Shown piece by piece: positions 1 to 10,906 of a DNA stretch of 64,000 nucleotides (position 1 is its first letter; the number at the start of each line of letters is the position of its first letter). This stretch comes from Methylobacterium sp. R2-1 (lineage in GTDB: Bacteria; Pseudomonadota; Alphaproteobacteria; Rhizobiales; Beijerinckiaceae). The notes beneath the pieces were generated by a model that searched no databases, was not told where the DNA came from, and saw only the letters and a list, made by a program, of their open reading frames with translations. The stretch is from NCBI RefSeq assembly GCF_014191355.1, contig NZ_JACHWM010000003.1, positions 248,001 to 312,000 on the forward strand, in the 5' to 3' direction. Position numbers and translations under genes: made by a program.

Positions 1-1198
1 CGCGCTCGGCCATCCGCTCCTCGATCACCTTGATCTGCCCCTCGTCGGCGAAGACCTTGAGGTCGCCCGCATGGGTGAAATCGACCTGCGTGGTGAGGAA
101 GGTCGCGCTCTTGATGCGCCGGTTGCCGGTGGCCGCCTGGTAGGCCAGCGTCACGGCGAGCAGGGTACCGCCGACGCAGTAGCCCGCTGCCGCGACGTCG
201 CTCTCACCGGTTGCGACACCGATCATGTCGATGGCGGTCTCGATACCTTCGCGCATGTAGGACTCGAAGTCTTTGTCGCGATGGCGCTCGTCCGGATTGA
301 CCCAGGAGATCACGAAGACCGTGATCCCCTGGGAGACCATCCAACCGATGAGGCTCTTATTCGGGTTGAGGTCGAGGATGTAGTACTTGTTGATCCAGGG
401 CGGAACGATCAGCAGCGGGCGCTTCAGCACCGTCTCGGTTACCGGCGCATACTGAATCAGCTCCATCAGGTCGTTGCGGAAGATGACCTCGCCGGGCGTC
501 ACCGCCACGTCCTTGCCGAAGGTGAAGGCGTTGAGGTCGGTCTGGCGTACCCGCAACTGGCCGCCGCCGGCCTCCAGATCCTCCTGCAGCATCTTCATGC
601 CGCGCATCAGGTTGGCGCCGCCCTCCTCCAGCGTCTGGCGCAGGAGTTCGGGGTTCGTCATCACGAAGTTCGACGGCGAGTAGGCCGAGAGGAGCTGGCG
701 CAGGTAGAACTCGGCCTTGTGGCGGGTGTGCTCGTCGATGCCGTCCGCCGTCTCGACCATTTCCTCCGCCCAGCGGCCGAGGATCAGGTAGCTCTGCTTG
801 ATCAGGTCGAAGACCGGGTTGGCGCTCCAGTCGGCATGGGCGAAGCGCTTGTCCTTGGCCTCGGGCTGGGCGACCGGCGCTGCAGGCGCACCCTGCATCC
901 GGGTCAGGGTCGAGGCCCAGAGGGCGGCGAAGGATTGTCCGAGCTTGGTCTGGGCCTGGAGCGCCTTCTCGGGATCCTTGAGCCAGGTCTCGGCGACCCG
1001 CGTGAGCGTGCGGGTCATCTCATCGATCTCGTCGCCGCCCTGAAGCTTGGCGCCCTGAAGCGCCGTTCCCTGTCCCGCCTGCTCGAACGGTTGGAGGGAG
1101 GCGGTCGCCGATTGGCGGAACGCCTCCGCAAGTTGGTTCGCGCTGTGCGCGATCCTCTCGAAATCCGGCGTTGCCGGGACCGTCCGCTCCGTGGACAC
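1..1198 (-). CDS. phaC: Class I poly(3-hydroxyalkanoate) synthase, C-terminus beyond window edge
   Basis: Polymerises (R)-3-hydroxyacyl-CoA into PHA storage granules in the cytoplasm. About 399 N-terminal codons are present of the roughly 600 usual for class I PhaC. The reading includes the conserved block with WINKYYILDLNP and the lipase-like box GYCVGG, whose nucleophilic Cys is about residue 341 (codon near 176-178). The catalytic Asp and His would lie outside the window. I chose the GTG at 1198 because a GGAGG lies at a good distance upstream; an in-frame ATG ten codons earlier is possible. It is transcribed away from the small lipoprotein gene at 1325, so 1199-1324 holds both promoters. 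Family assignment is secure. Confidence 0.95.
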   Translation of the reverse strand, partial: MSTERTVPATPDFERIAHSANQLAEAFRQSATASLQPFEQAGQGTALQGAKLQGGDEIDEMTRTLTRVAETWLKDPEKALQAQTKLGQSFAALWASTLTRMQGAPAAPVAQPEAKDKRFAHADWSANPVFDLIKQSYLILGRWAEEMVETADGIDEHTRHKAEFYLRQLLSAYSPSNFVMTNPELLRQTLEEGGANLMRGMKMLQEDLEAGGGQLRVRQTDLNAFTFGKDVAVTPGEVIFRNDLMELIQYAPVTETVLKRPLLIVPPWINKYYILDLNPNKSLIGWMVSQGITVFVISWVNPDERHRDKDFESYMREGIETAIDMIGVATGESDVAAAGYCVGGTLLAVTLAYQAATGNRRIKSATFLTTQVDFTHAGDLKVFADEGQIKVIEERMAER

Positions 1199-1324
1199 GC
1201 GACACGTCCTCCCAGGATCCGCCCGCATTCCGCCCCTCCGGACGGCCCGAGCCTCGTTTCCGACAAATTAACGCTCCACCCAGCAGATGTCGCCCGCCCC
1301 AGACTCAATTTCCAGATCGTTGTC

Positions 1325-1690
1325 ATGATCGTGCGCCGTGCCGTCCGCGTCACCGCCCTGGCCCTGCCGGTCTTCGCTGCGGCAGCCTCGGTCGGCGGCT
1401 GCTCGGGCGACGTGAATCCGTTGAAGGCGGCGATGGTCGGTGCGGGCTCCGGCATCAAGCCGGTGGAGACGCCCGACTTCGTGGCGCAGTCCCGCAAAGG
1501 CGATGCGACCTACTTGCCGGTCGGCGAATCGGCGCCGCGGCGCCCCATTCGCGCCCGGAATTCGGCCGGGCAGAGCACACTGCAGGCGGAACTCGAAGGC
1601 GCGCGCAACCGCAACGAGGCCAAGGGGCGTGCGGCGGAGGGAGCGGCCAAGGATGCCGCCAAGGGGCTCACGCCCAACCCGGTGGAGTGA
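1325..1690 (+). CDS. Small lipoprotein of unknown function
   Basis: This encodes 121 residues. The start has a basic n-region, a hydrophobic stretch and a lipobox-like SVGGC around residue 22, so it is probably an exported, lipidated protein. The mature part is hydrophilic and ends in an Ala/Lys/Glu-rich, helix-prone tail. The long reading frame continues upstream across phaC, but only the ATG at 1325 gives a credible signal sequence. It stands alone, divergent from phaC. Function is not recognisable. Confidence 0.7.
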   Translation: MIVRRAVRVTALALPVFAAAASVGGCSGDVNPLKAAMVGAGSGIKPVETPDFVAQSRKGDATYLPVGESAPRRPIRARNSAGQSTLQAELEGARNRNEAKGRAAEGAAKDAAKGLTPNPVE

Positions 1691-1829
1691 GGGGGGGCGC
1701 TTCACCTTTTGAGCCGGGTATCGAGATTTCGTATCGGCGCGCGAGCGCGTCGATGGTAAACAGACCGACTCCTCACCGCCGACGATTCCTTGCGGGAGGA
1801 GGGTTCGCGACACCGGACAGAACGACGCC

Positions 1830-3050
1830 ATGACCGATTTCCACCGCATCAAGCGCCTTCCGCCTTACGTCTTCGAGCAGGTGAACCGGATCAAGGCCGC
1901 TGCCCGAGCCCGTGGCGCCGACATCATCGATCTCGGCATGGGCAACCCTGACCTCGACGCCCCGCGCCACGTCATCGAGAAGCTCGTTGAGACCGCCGGC
2001 AAACCGCGCACCGACCGTTATTCCGCCTCCAAGGGCATTGCCGGTCTGCGCCGGGCTCAGGCCGGCTACTATCAGCGCCGCTTCGGAGTGAGCCTCAATC
2101 CCGAGACGCAGGTGGTGGCGACGCTCGGCTCGAAGGAGGGATTCGCCAACATGGCCCAGGCGATCACGGCGCCGGGCGACGTGGTGCTGGTGCCCAACCC
2201 GAGCTACCCGATCCACGCCTTCGGCTTCCTGATGGCGGGCGGGGTCATCCGCTCCGTGCCGGCCGAGCCGACCCCGGCCATGTTCCCGGCGCTCGAGAAG
2301 GCCGTGGTCCACTCGATTCCCAAGCCCGTGGCGCTCGTCGTTTGCTATCCCTCGAACCCGACGGCCTACGTCGCAAGCCTCGACTTCTACCGGGACCTCG
2401 TCGCCTTCGCGAAGAAGCACGAGCTGATCCTGCTCTCGGATCTCGCCTATGCCGAGGTCTACTTCGACGAGAACAATCCGCCGCCTTCCGTGCTTCAGGT
2501 GCCCGGCGCCATCGATTGCACGGTGGAGTTCACCTCGCTGTCGAAGACCTTCTCGATGGCCGGCTGGCGCATGGGCTTTGCGGTCGGTAACGAGCGCCTG
2601 CTCGCGGCACTCACGCGGGTGAAGTCCTACCTCGATTACGGTGCCTTCACGCCGATCCAGGTGGCGGCCACCGCCGCGCTTAACGGGCCGGACGACTGCA
2701 TCAAGGAGATGCGCGCGACCTACAAGAAGCGTCGCGACGCCCTGATCGAATCCTTCGGCAAGGCCGGTTGGAAGCTGCCGACGCCCGAGGCCTCGATGTT
2801 TGCGTGGGTGCCGATCCCGGAGAAGTTCCGGGAACTCGGCAGCCTCGAATTCTCCAAGCTGCTGTTGGAGAAGTCCGACGTCGCGGTGGCGCCGGGGATC
2901 GGCTTCGGCGAGCACGGCGACGATTACGTCCGGATCGCGCTCGTCGAGAACGAGCAGCGCATCCGGCAGGCGGCGCGCAACGTTCGCCGCTTCTTCGACA
3001 ACGCCGACCGCACGCTCCACAACGTCGTGCCGATGCAGAAGGCGGTCTGA
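1830..3050 (+). CDS. PLP-dependent class I aminotransferase, AlaC/DapL-like
   Basis: This encodes 406 residues with the full fold type I aminotransferase layout. It has an N-terminal substrate segment (LGMGNPDLDAP), the PNPSYPIH and YPSNPTA blocks around the cofactor pocket, the DLAYAEVYFD strand, and the PLP lysine at about residue 239 in SLSKTFSMAGWRMGF. The family moves amino groups between amino acids and 2-oxo acids. Close relatives are annotated as alanine transaminase AlaC, aspartate aminotransferase or LL-diaminopimelate aminotransferase, and sequence alone does not settle the substrate. It is cytoplasmic and monocistronic, with about 140 bases before it and small unrelated genes after. 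Confidence 0.9.
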   Translation: MTDFHRIKRLPPYVFEQVNRIKAAARARGADIIDLGMGNPDLDAPRHVIEKLVETAGKPRTDRYSASKGIAGLRRAQAGYYQRRFGVSLNPETQVVATLGSKEGFANMAQAITAPGDVVLVPNPSYPIHAFGFLMAGGVIRSVPAEPTPAMFPALEKAVVHSIPKPVALVVCYPSNPTAYVASLDFYRDLVAFAKKHELILLSDLAYAEVYFDENNPPPSVLQVPGAIDCTVEFTSLSKTFSMAGWRMGFAVGNERLLAALTRVKSYLDYGAFTPIQVAATAALNGPDDCIKEMRATYKKRRDALIESFGKAGWKLPTPEASMFAWVPIPEKFRELGSLEFSKLLLEKSDVAVAPGIGFGEHGDDYVRIALVENEQRIRQAARNVRRFFDNADRTLHNVVPMQKAV

Positions 3051-3240
3051 GCCAGCGCGAGCGATCGGCGAGCCATCCCCGCTGACGGTTGTTGCGGTGG
3101 GGCGACAGGGCCGGGCAATCGGCCCTGTTCGCCCGCGCATCGGGGGTGGAAAGCTTGTCAGTGGGCGTCCGCGTACGCAGGGTCTTCTCCCGTTTCGCCG
3201 CCGGGCCGTCCCGGCGGGCCGACGTGTTTCGAGGACCCGC

Positions 3241-3456
3241 ATGCGCCGCTTGAAGCTCTTCGCCGCCCTGGCGCTCGCCGGCGCCGCCGCCGGAGCCTGC
3301 GCCCCCCACCCGATCGTGGCGCGCGATCCCGTGCCTGCTCCTTCGCCGGAAGAGGCCTATTCCTGTAGTTCGACACCGCTGCCGCTGAACGCCTACAAGT
3401 CGGATTGCACGCCCACGGTGCGCGAGCCGCGCGCGGTCCTGCGTTCGAAGGGCTGA
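3241..3456 (+). CDS. Very small lipoprotein
   Basis: This encodes 71 residues. The N-terminus has two Arg and a Lys followed by an Ala/Leu-rich core and the lipobox-like AGAC at about residue 20. The mature part is about 50 residues, Pro-rich, with two further Cys (SCSS and DCTP) that could form a disulfide. No family is recognised. The ATG at 3241 follows a purine-rich stretch. Similar tiny exported proteins are frequent in this window (for example 3642 and 10001). Confidence 0.6.
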   Translation: MRRLKLFAALALAGAAAGACAPHPIVARDPVPAPSPEEAYSCSSTPLPLNAYKSDCTPTVREPRAVLRSKG

Positions 3457-3641
3457 GGCTGACGGCGCGCCCGTCAACTCTTCCTTGTCACGTCCCGGGG
3501 TTTGATCGCGCCTTCGAGACGCCAGCCCGAGCCGGTCCGATTGCGCTGTGAGCGGTATCGGCTCATTTCCAGTGTCGATGCGCTCTCGTTTCGAGGCAGG
3601 ATTGCCCTCGGTATGTGAGCCTCTAATGACGGAGCAAGCCT

Positions 3642-3989
3642 GTGGCCCGTGCCCGCCTCCTCCTTGCCGCCTCGCTTCTCGGGCTCTCCGCCCAGGGGGC
3701 CACCGCCCAGAGCCTGCAGGATCGACCCTACGGCGAGGCGCGCGGACCCGTGGTGCATCAAGTCGATCCTGAGAGCGGCCGGTTCCGGGGACCGCCGATC
3801 GGCACCGACGGGCAGGATCTTCGCTCCATCGGTGCCGTGCCGGTGCCGACCGTCATGAACGGCGGCAGTTTCGGCCCGACCGGCAACGATTATTTCGGCA
3901 ACATGCTCATCGCGACGCCTCAGGGACCGCGCCGCGCCTCGGACGGCTACGTCCTGGCTCCTGCCTACAAATCCCCACCGCTGCGCTGA
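3642..3989 (+). CDS. Secreted protein of unknown function
   Basis: This encodes 115 residues from a GTG start preceded by GGAG. Residues 1-22 form a Sec signal peptide ending near ATAQS. The mature chain is rich in Gly, Pro and Asp with short patterns such as DRPYGEARGP and GPTGNDYFGN, and has no Cys. It is probably periplasmic. No homologous family was recognised and no operon partner is evident. Confidence 0.6.
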   Translation: MARARLLLAASLLGLSAQGATAQSLQDRPYGEARGPVVHQVDPESGRFRGPPIGTDGQDLRSIGAVPVPTVMNGGSFGPTGNDYFGNMLIATPQGPRRASDGYVLAPAYKSPPLR

Positions 3990-4879
3990 AACGCGCATCG
4001 GACGACGAGCCTGGCCGGTGTGATCGGCTGGGCGATACGGCGATGCGCCTGATCCTGGATCACAGTCGGTTTCCGATTCGTGGCACCCTCCCGATCACGT
4101 ATCGCGCCGTCTCGGCAGGACGTGCCGACCCCAGCCCCGTTCGATCGCACGCCTGATCCCAGTGCCTCCGAAGCAGAATCGGAGGTATCATTGAAGGCGT
4201 GTTCCGCCGAAAGCGATGCCGGTACGGTTCGCGAGGGCGTGACGGTGTCGAATTGGAATACACATCAACAGCCGCGCAGTCTTGATCGGCTTCTGCAGGG
4301 CTCTGAACGCGGCAATGGGTGTCCGAGGGTTGCTTGCAGCCTACGCCTTCCTCGGCCGCCTCAGCACGCTCCTCTCACTCATTCCCTACGCGAGACGACG
4401 ACCACAGGTCGCCGACAGCGAGCGTTTTCACGAAAGAAAAGTCCTGTATTTGCGGCTCGATGATGAAGCTCTTCATGCGTCCTGCTTGGCAGGATTGTAG
4501 AACGGGCGCAATCATCAATATGATGGCCGACGCTTGGATTTAAAGATTTTATTCGCTTCGAGCTTGAGTGTTCGAACGCAACTCTTCCAGTGGCGCTCTG
4601 TTGCTGCGCCTGAAACTTGATGCACCAGCTTGACTCAGCTATCACGCGAACGTGAGCACCTTTGATGGGGTGATGCCTTTCGAGCAGCGATGAAACGATT
4701 TTCAATTCCGTCCCATTCGGCCATGAGTTGCGCACCAGTCGTTCGATCGAGCGTGAGCACCCCCATCCGCTCCGATCGAGCCATGTCTCGAAACCGAGTC
4801 CGACTTCGCTCCGCGGCCCTGGTCCATCTGCAGCGGGCGTCAATTCGAGCGGCGTTGCGCGAGGCTTGCGAGGTGCGTT
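3990..4879. other. Long gene-poor stretch
   Basis: About 890 bases with no convincing gene. Open frames here lack ribosome sites and have shadow-like composition rich in Arg and Ser. A 37-codon frame at 4042 has no supporting start signal. The part around 4480-4620 is visibly A+T-richer than the flanks, so it may contain promoters for the glycosyltransferase group or be decayed foreign DNA. Confidence 0.5.
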
Positions 4880-5332
4880 TTGTACACGCTGCGTCATGAT
4901 CTGGATGGTCTGCGTCTGGCATCGCCGGATAGCCCCGATGTCTGGCTGGTGTTCGGAGGCCGTCGGCATAGGGTCGCGAGCCCGGCCGTCTATCAAGCTC
5001 TCTTCGCGGGTGCGGACGATCTCGTCTTCAGCGAGGATATTCCGGCGATCATGATGGGCCCGGAATTGAACGATGGCACCTGCCTCGTCCGTCCGACCGG
5101 CTCCCACGCGATCTTCCTTGTCACGGGTCGGACGCCGGTGTGGAAATACCACATCCCGACCTTTGAGAGCTTTACCGACTTCGGCTTCAACGAGAGTGCC
5201 GTAATCGACGTCCCGGCCTTGCTTATGGAGGCGGTCGAACTCGGGGGCGAACTCACCAGCACCTTCGACCGAACGCGCTCGGCGCAGGACTCGATCCAAG
5301 TCCCGATGCAAGCTTCGACGACAGAGGGATAA
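4880..5332 (+). CDS. Uncharacterised protein upstream of a glycosyltransferase
   Basis: This encodes 150 residues from a TTG preceded by GAGG. It has no signal peptide or membrane segment. The middle contains a pattern of a ligand or property line followed by KYHIPTFESFTDFGFNES, resembling short Lys-His-Ile-Pro plus Phe-Gly repeats seen in proteins near surface polysaccharide genes; that resemblance is from memory and is not a family call. The stop lies two bases before the next start, so it is almost certainly co-translated with the glycosyltransferase and may act in the same glycan pathway. Confidence 0.6.
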   Translation: MYTLRHDLDGLRLASPDSPDVWLVFGGRRHRVASPAVYQALFAGADDLVFSEDIPAIMMGPELNDGTCLVRPTGSHAIFLVTGRTPVWKYHIPTFESFTDFGFNESAVIDVPALLMEAVELGGELTSTFDRTRSAQDSIQVPMQASTTEG

Positions 5333-5334
5333 GT

Positions 5335-6933
5335 TTGGGCGATCGCAGCGTCACCATCGCGATTCCGGTCCATAACGGCGCGAACTATCTCGGCGAGGCG
5401 ATCGAGAGCGCCCTCCGGCAGCGGCACGCGGAGACGGAAATCATCGTCGTCGATGACGGCTCGGACGACGACGGCGAGACCTTCGCCATCGCGAGCGCGT
5501 TCGGTGATCGGATCCGCTATCTGCACCAATCCCAGAGCGGGGTGGCGGTCGCGCTCAACACTGCCCTTGCGAACGCATCCGGCCGCCTGTTCTCGTGGCT
5601 GTCGCACGACGACCTGTTCGAGCCTGGCAAGACCGAAATTCAGGTGCAGATTCTGGAAGCGGTCAACCGGGACGATGTCTGTCTCTTCTCTGATTTGTCG
5701 TGGATCGATGCGGCGGGCCGCATCATGGGTGAGCAGCGGCTCGATCAAACCGTGCTGGCGCATAACCCGCGCCTCGCCTTCTACGAGGGACTGATCAACG
5801 GCTGTACGATTCTCACTACCCGCGAGCTTCTTCTGCGCGTCGGCGGCTTCGACGCGCGCTATCCGCACACCCAGGATTACCGGATGTGGTGGAGGCTCGC
5901 GCGCGAGGCGAATTTCGTCCACGTTCCGCGCTGCCTGCTGCGCTCACGCCTCCATCCGGATCAGGGCTCTCACCGCAGCGTCGCTCTGGCTGAGAACAGT
6001 GCCTTTTGGGACGATGTGCTCGACGAAACGAGCGTGCTGGAGGCCGCACTGGTGGACGGAAGCCGGGAACGCTTCCTACGGCGGACCGGCGAGTTCCTGC
6101 GCTATCGCAGCCCAAATCGACGTGTCGCCGACCGGGCGGACCAGATGGCGCGGACGAGCGCGGCAGAGACATCGGTCTCGGTGGTCATCGATGTCGGATC
6201 CGATGCGGTGGCCGCCCGCCGGGCGATTGCCAGCGTCGAGGCTCAGACACGACGGCCGGATGAGGTGATCCTCGTCGGAGACCACGCAATCCTCGAAGCC
6301 CTTGGCCCGGATGGGGCTTGCACGAGGAGGCTGCGACCGACGCCGGAGCGGCGGCTCCCAGCACGCCTTCGTCTCGGACTGCTGGCTTCCCGCGGAGATT
6401 ACGTCGCCTTCCTGATCAGTCCGGATCTTTTCGTCCCCGAGAAGATCGCGGCACAGGTTGCACGCATGTCGGCCCAAGGTTGCGTCTTCTCGCACAGCTC
6501 CTATCGCAGCGGGGGTGAGGCGGTCGCGACTGGCAGCTTCGGTGGGCGCGTCCACCCGGAGATCCTCGGGGATTGCTACATCGAGATCTCGACCGTGATG
6601 ATCCAGCGGGTCCTGTTCCTCTCCGGTCTCCTGTTCATGAACGACGATGCCCCTCTTGCTTCGAGCTGGATTGAGGTTGCTGCCCGGCACGAAGTGCTTG
6701 GTCTGGAGGAGCCGTTGTCCGACATCGAAGCGCCGTGGGCGCAGCGGGAGGCGGAGCCGCTGCTGACATGGCTGCGCGCATCGGCGGAGTATCGCCATCA
6801 CACTGCGCCGCTCCATCGCCTGGAGATGCGGCTCGCCGGTTCCTTACCATCGAGAAGGTCTGGAGAGGGAGCGGACGACGGTGCATCGGTGACGGCGCAA
6901 GTGCCGGCAGGAGGCACCGATGCCGCTGCATGA
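5335..6933 (+). CDS. Family 2 glycosyltransferase
   Basis: This encodes 532 residues. The first 250 form a GT-A domain: the start IAIPVHNGANYLGEAIESAL, the nucleotide-binding VVDDGSDDD, the metal site in SHDD near residue 95, and the acceptor-side QDYRMWWRLA near residue 182. Residues about 280-500 look like a second, degenerate GT2 copy (VSVVIDVGSDA, SVEAQTRRPDEVILVGD). It should transfer a sugar from a nucleotide donor to a surface glycan, with donor and acceptor unknown. The TTG start at 5335 has AGAGGG just upstream. The end overlaps the next gene by 14 bases. Confidence 0.85.
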   Translation: MGDRSVTIAIPVHNGANYLGEAIESALRQRHAETEIIVVDDGSDDDGETFAIASAFGDRIRYLHQSQSGVAVALNTALANASGRLFSWLSHDDLFEPGKTEIQVQILEAVNRDDVCLFSDLSWIDAAGRIMGEQRLDQTVLAHNPRLAFYEGLINGCTILTTRELLLRVGGFDARYPHTQDYRMWWRLAREANFVHVPRCLLRSRLHPDQGSHRSVALAENSAFWDDVLDETSVLEAALVDGSRERFLRRTGEFLRYRSPNRRVADRADQMARTSAAETSVSVVIDVGSDAVAARRAIASVEAQTRRPDEVILVGDHAILEALGPDGACTRRLRPTPERRLPARLRLGLLASRGDYVAFLISPDLFVPEKIAAQVARMSAQGCVFSHSSYRSGGEAVATGSFGGRVHPEILGDCYIEISTVMIQRVLFLSGLLFMNDDAPLASSWIEVAARHEVLGLEEPLSDIEAPWAQREAEPLLTWLRASAEYRHHTAPLHRLEMRLAGSLPSRRSGEGADDGASVTAQVPAGGTDAAA

Positions 6934-7462
6934 TTTGCTTCAGCGGCTCCGTATCGCCCTCACCGGATCCCCGCCGGAGGATGAGGCCGCAAGCGTCCCG
7001 ATGGTGCCCGCTGCCGAGTACGACGCCAGCCAAGCGCTGTTGACCGACGCCCAGCGTCAACTCGCCGTGACTGAGGCTGAGTACAATACGACCCGAACGC
7101 TGTTGATCGAGACGCAGCGCCGACTTGCGGTGGCCGACCAGCGGATCGCGATCCTTGGGAGCAGCAACCGCACGGCCGCGCGAGCCATTCGTCAATTTCT
7201 TCAGGATCGTGAGCAACTCGTCGCTGAACGGGAGGCTGTCGAGGTCCGGCTGTCGATCGCTGTCGGTGAAAGGTCGATTGCCATCGCCGACCAGCAGCGG
7301 ACGATGATTCTGAACGACCAGCTCTTGTCGACGTTGCGCGACCATGAGGATGCTCGCCAGCATCTCGAGGAAGAGAATCAGCGCTTGCGCCGCCGGTTGA
7401 CGGAACGAACTGCCTCAGTCGCCGTCGAAGCAGACGATGGCGAGAGATCGGCTGCGGTCTGA
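6920..7462 (+). CDS. Coiled-coil protein coupled to the glycosyltransferase
   Basis: This encodes 180 residues, mostly one long predicted coiled coil. Heptad-like stretches run from about residue 35 to 165, with near-repeats such as LLTDAQRQLAVTEAEYNTT followed by LLIETQRRLAVADQ. It has no signal peptide or transmembrane segment. Overlap with the upstream gene implies coupled translation. It may be a scaffold or chain-length ruler for the neighbouring glycosyltransferase, which is inference only; no family is recognised. Confidence 0.65.
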   Translation: MPLHDLLQRLRIALTGSPPEDEAASVPMVPAAEYDASQALLTDAQRQLAVTEAEYNTTRTLLIETQRRLAVADQRIAILGSSNRTAARAIRQFLQDREQLVAEREAVEVRLSIAVGERSIAIADQQRTMILNDQLLSTLRDHEDARQHLEEENQRLRRRLTERTASVAVEADDGERSAAV

Positions 7463-7783
7463 CGGTCTCGGGGATGTGTCCGGCATCTCCCAAGCCTTCA
7501 CGATTAGCGGGACAATCCAAGCCGCAAACGTCCGGTGCGGATGAATGGGCCGTCAGAGCCTCATCTTGCAGCGCAGCGATTGCACTGCAGCAATCTAAAT
7601 CCTGTCATTATCTTGCATCTTGGCCGTTTCGAAAGGTTCTCAACGGCACGAGGCATTTGCGCTGAACGCCGAAGTTTGGCAATCAAGTTCCGCTTCTCCA
7701 GGGAGGGCGCCTCAAACCGAGCAACGTCCATGGCCATCCCGGCCAAGCTCGGTAAACCACAATCAAAATCCAAGGACGCACGC
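7463..7783 (+). promoter_or_regulatory. Leader/promoter region of hppA
   Basis: These 320 bases have no convincing gene, although an open frame runs in phase into hppA. The portion 7570-7620 is A+T-richer and contains TTGCAC and TGTCATTAT-like elements that could be promoter boxes. AAGGA lies about 8 bases before the chosen hppA ATG. Confidence 0.35.
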
Positions 7784-9916
<2,133 letters not shown>

Positions 9917-9936
9917 ACCGAGAGGCAACCGCAAAG

Positions 9937-9972
9937 AAAGAGCCCGCTGCGATCCTCCGCAGCGGGCTCTTT
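9937..9972 (+). terminator. Rho-independent terminator after hppA
   Basis: Perfect 15-bp inverted repeat with left arm 9937-9951 (AAAGAGCCCGCTGCG) and right arm 9958-9972, separated by a six-base loop and ending in TTT. It lies 20 bases after the hppA stop and could also serve the convergent small gene at 10001-10243. Confidence 0.9.
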
Positions 9973-10000
9973 CACGTCCTGTGACTCGGGTCCCTAAGGA

Positions 10001-10243
10001 TCAGTCGCAGTTCTCCTTGGTGACCGTCTTACGGTCGCCCATGTCGTTTTCCTTCGTCACGGTCTTGCTGGAGCAGCCGTCCGAATGCTCCCGCCGCTCG
10101 ACGGTGGTCGAGGAGTTGCTGGGCGCGCGATCCACCACGACGCGATCCGGAGCGTCGCGCTCGATCACGGTGGTCTGGGCAAGGGCGCCCGAGGCCCCGG
10201 CGAGCGTCAGGACCGCGGCGGCAGCGAAAAGGGATTTGCGCAT
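10001..10243 (-). CDS. Small secreted protein with KTVTKEN repeat
   Basis: This encodes 80 residues. A signal peptide ends near ALAQT (residue 22). The mature peptide carries two copies of KTVTKEN (CSSKTVTKENDMGDRKTVTKENCD) bracketed by two Cys that could pair. It is probably periplasmic or secreted. No family is recognised; short exported proteins with this C-terminal repeat look typical of the genus, which is inference. It is convergent with hppA across the shared terminator. Confidence 0.7.
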   Translation of the reverse strand: MRKSLFAAAAVLTLAGASGALAQTTVIERDAPDRVVVDRAPSNSSTTVERREHSDGCSSKTVTKENDMGDRKTVTKENCD

Positions 10244-10454
10244 GAAAATCCTCCGATTGGGATCAATCTGCGCCTGTAACGGCGGGCGAACCTGAACCGT
10301 TCCAGCAAACTTCAGGTCAGATTTCGCATCGCCAGCCGGTCGACCGAAGATCCAGGATGAGAAGTTGCAAACCGCGCGTCGGTCCGAACTTCCACGCGTT
10401 TTTCCCAGTTCGCTCTCTCAGATCCGCTGAGACGCGAGCCTCTCCCCGCCTGCT

Positions 10455-10830
10455 GAACCGATTCGCTACCATGACGGTATCGAAACCCCGGCCGCCGGCG
10501 AGAATGAGACCGTCGACCGGATCATCGCCTCGATGACCCACGAGAGCGAGATCACAGCGGACCGATTCCGGCACGTGGTGCGCGCCTCCCATGCCAAAAT
10601 CAGCGGCGCCGCCATGGGTGAGCTGGAGATCCTTCCGGATTTGCCGCCGGAACGGGCGCAGGGCCCCGGCGAACTCCTGAAGATCGGATTTCCGCCCAAC
10701 GCGGCATCGCAATCAAGGTGCTCGGCGTCGAGGGCGACAAGCTGCCCGGCCACGAGGCACCGACCCAGGACTTCGTCCTGGCCACCGTCCGGTCCTCCTC
10801 CAGGACGACGCTCCCGGGGCAACGGTTTCG
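10455..10830 (+). pseudogene. Decayed catalase-family (SrpA-like) gene
   Basis: Translated frames give a recognisable but broken catalase-family peroxidase. From 10455 one frame reads IRYHDGIETPAAGENET and RFRHVVRASHAKISGA and ends in LEILPDLPPE. An internal stretch is then missing and the frame slips. From 10700 a second frame reads RGIAIKVLGVEGDKLPGHEA and TQDFVLAT. The RASHAK segment carries the distal heme His of the family. No start codon or intact C-terminus remains, so the gene is non-functional. Its remains sit directly before the MRJP-like gene and may supply that gene's promoter region. Confidence 0.8.
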
Positions 10831-10906
10831 TGAAGGACCCCGGCTGGCCGGGCCGGGGTTCCGACGGTCAATTGCGCTCCGTCCTCTCGCCCGAGGTAGC
10901 CCGACC

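Noticed and set aside
71..1324. Long plus-strand open frame upstream of the lipoprotein gene
   Set aside because: It is the shadow of phaC on the other strand; composition is His/Arg/Asp/Leu-rich and shows no family, while the minus strand encodes clear PhaC.
4379..5311. 310-codon minus-strand frame before the glycosyltransferase
   Set aside because: No ribosome site, no family, opposite to a frame that is coupled to the glycosyltransferase.
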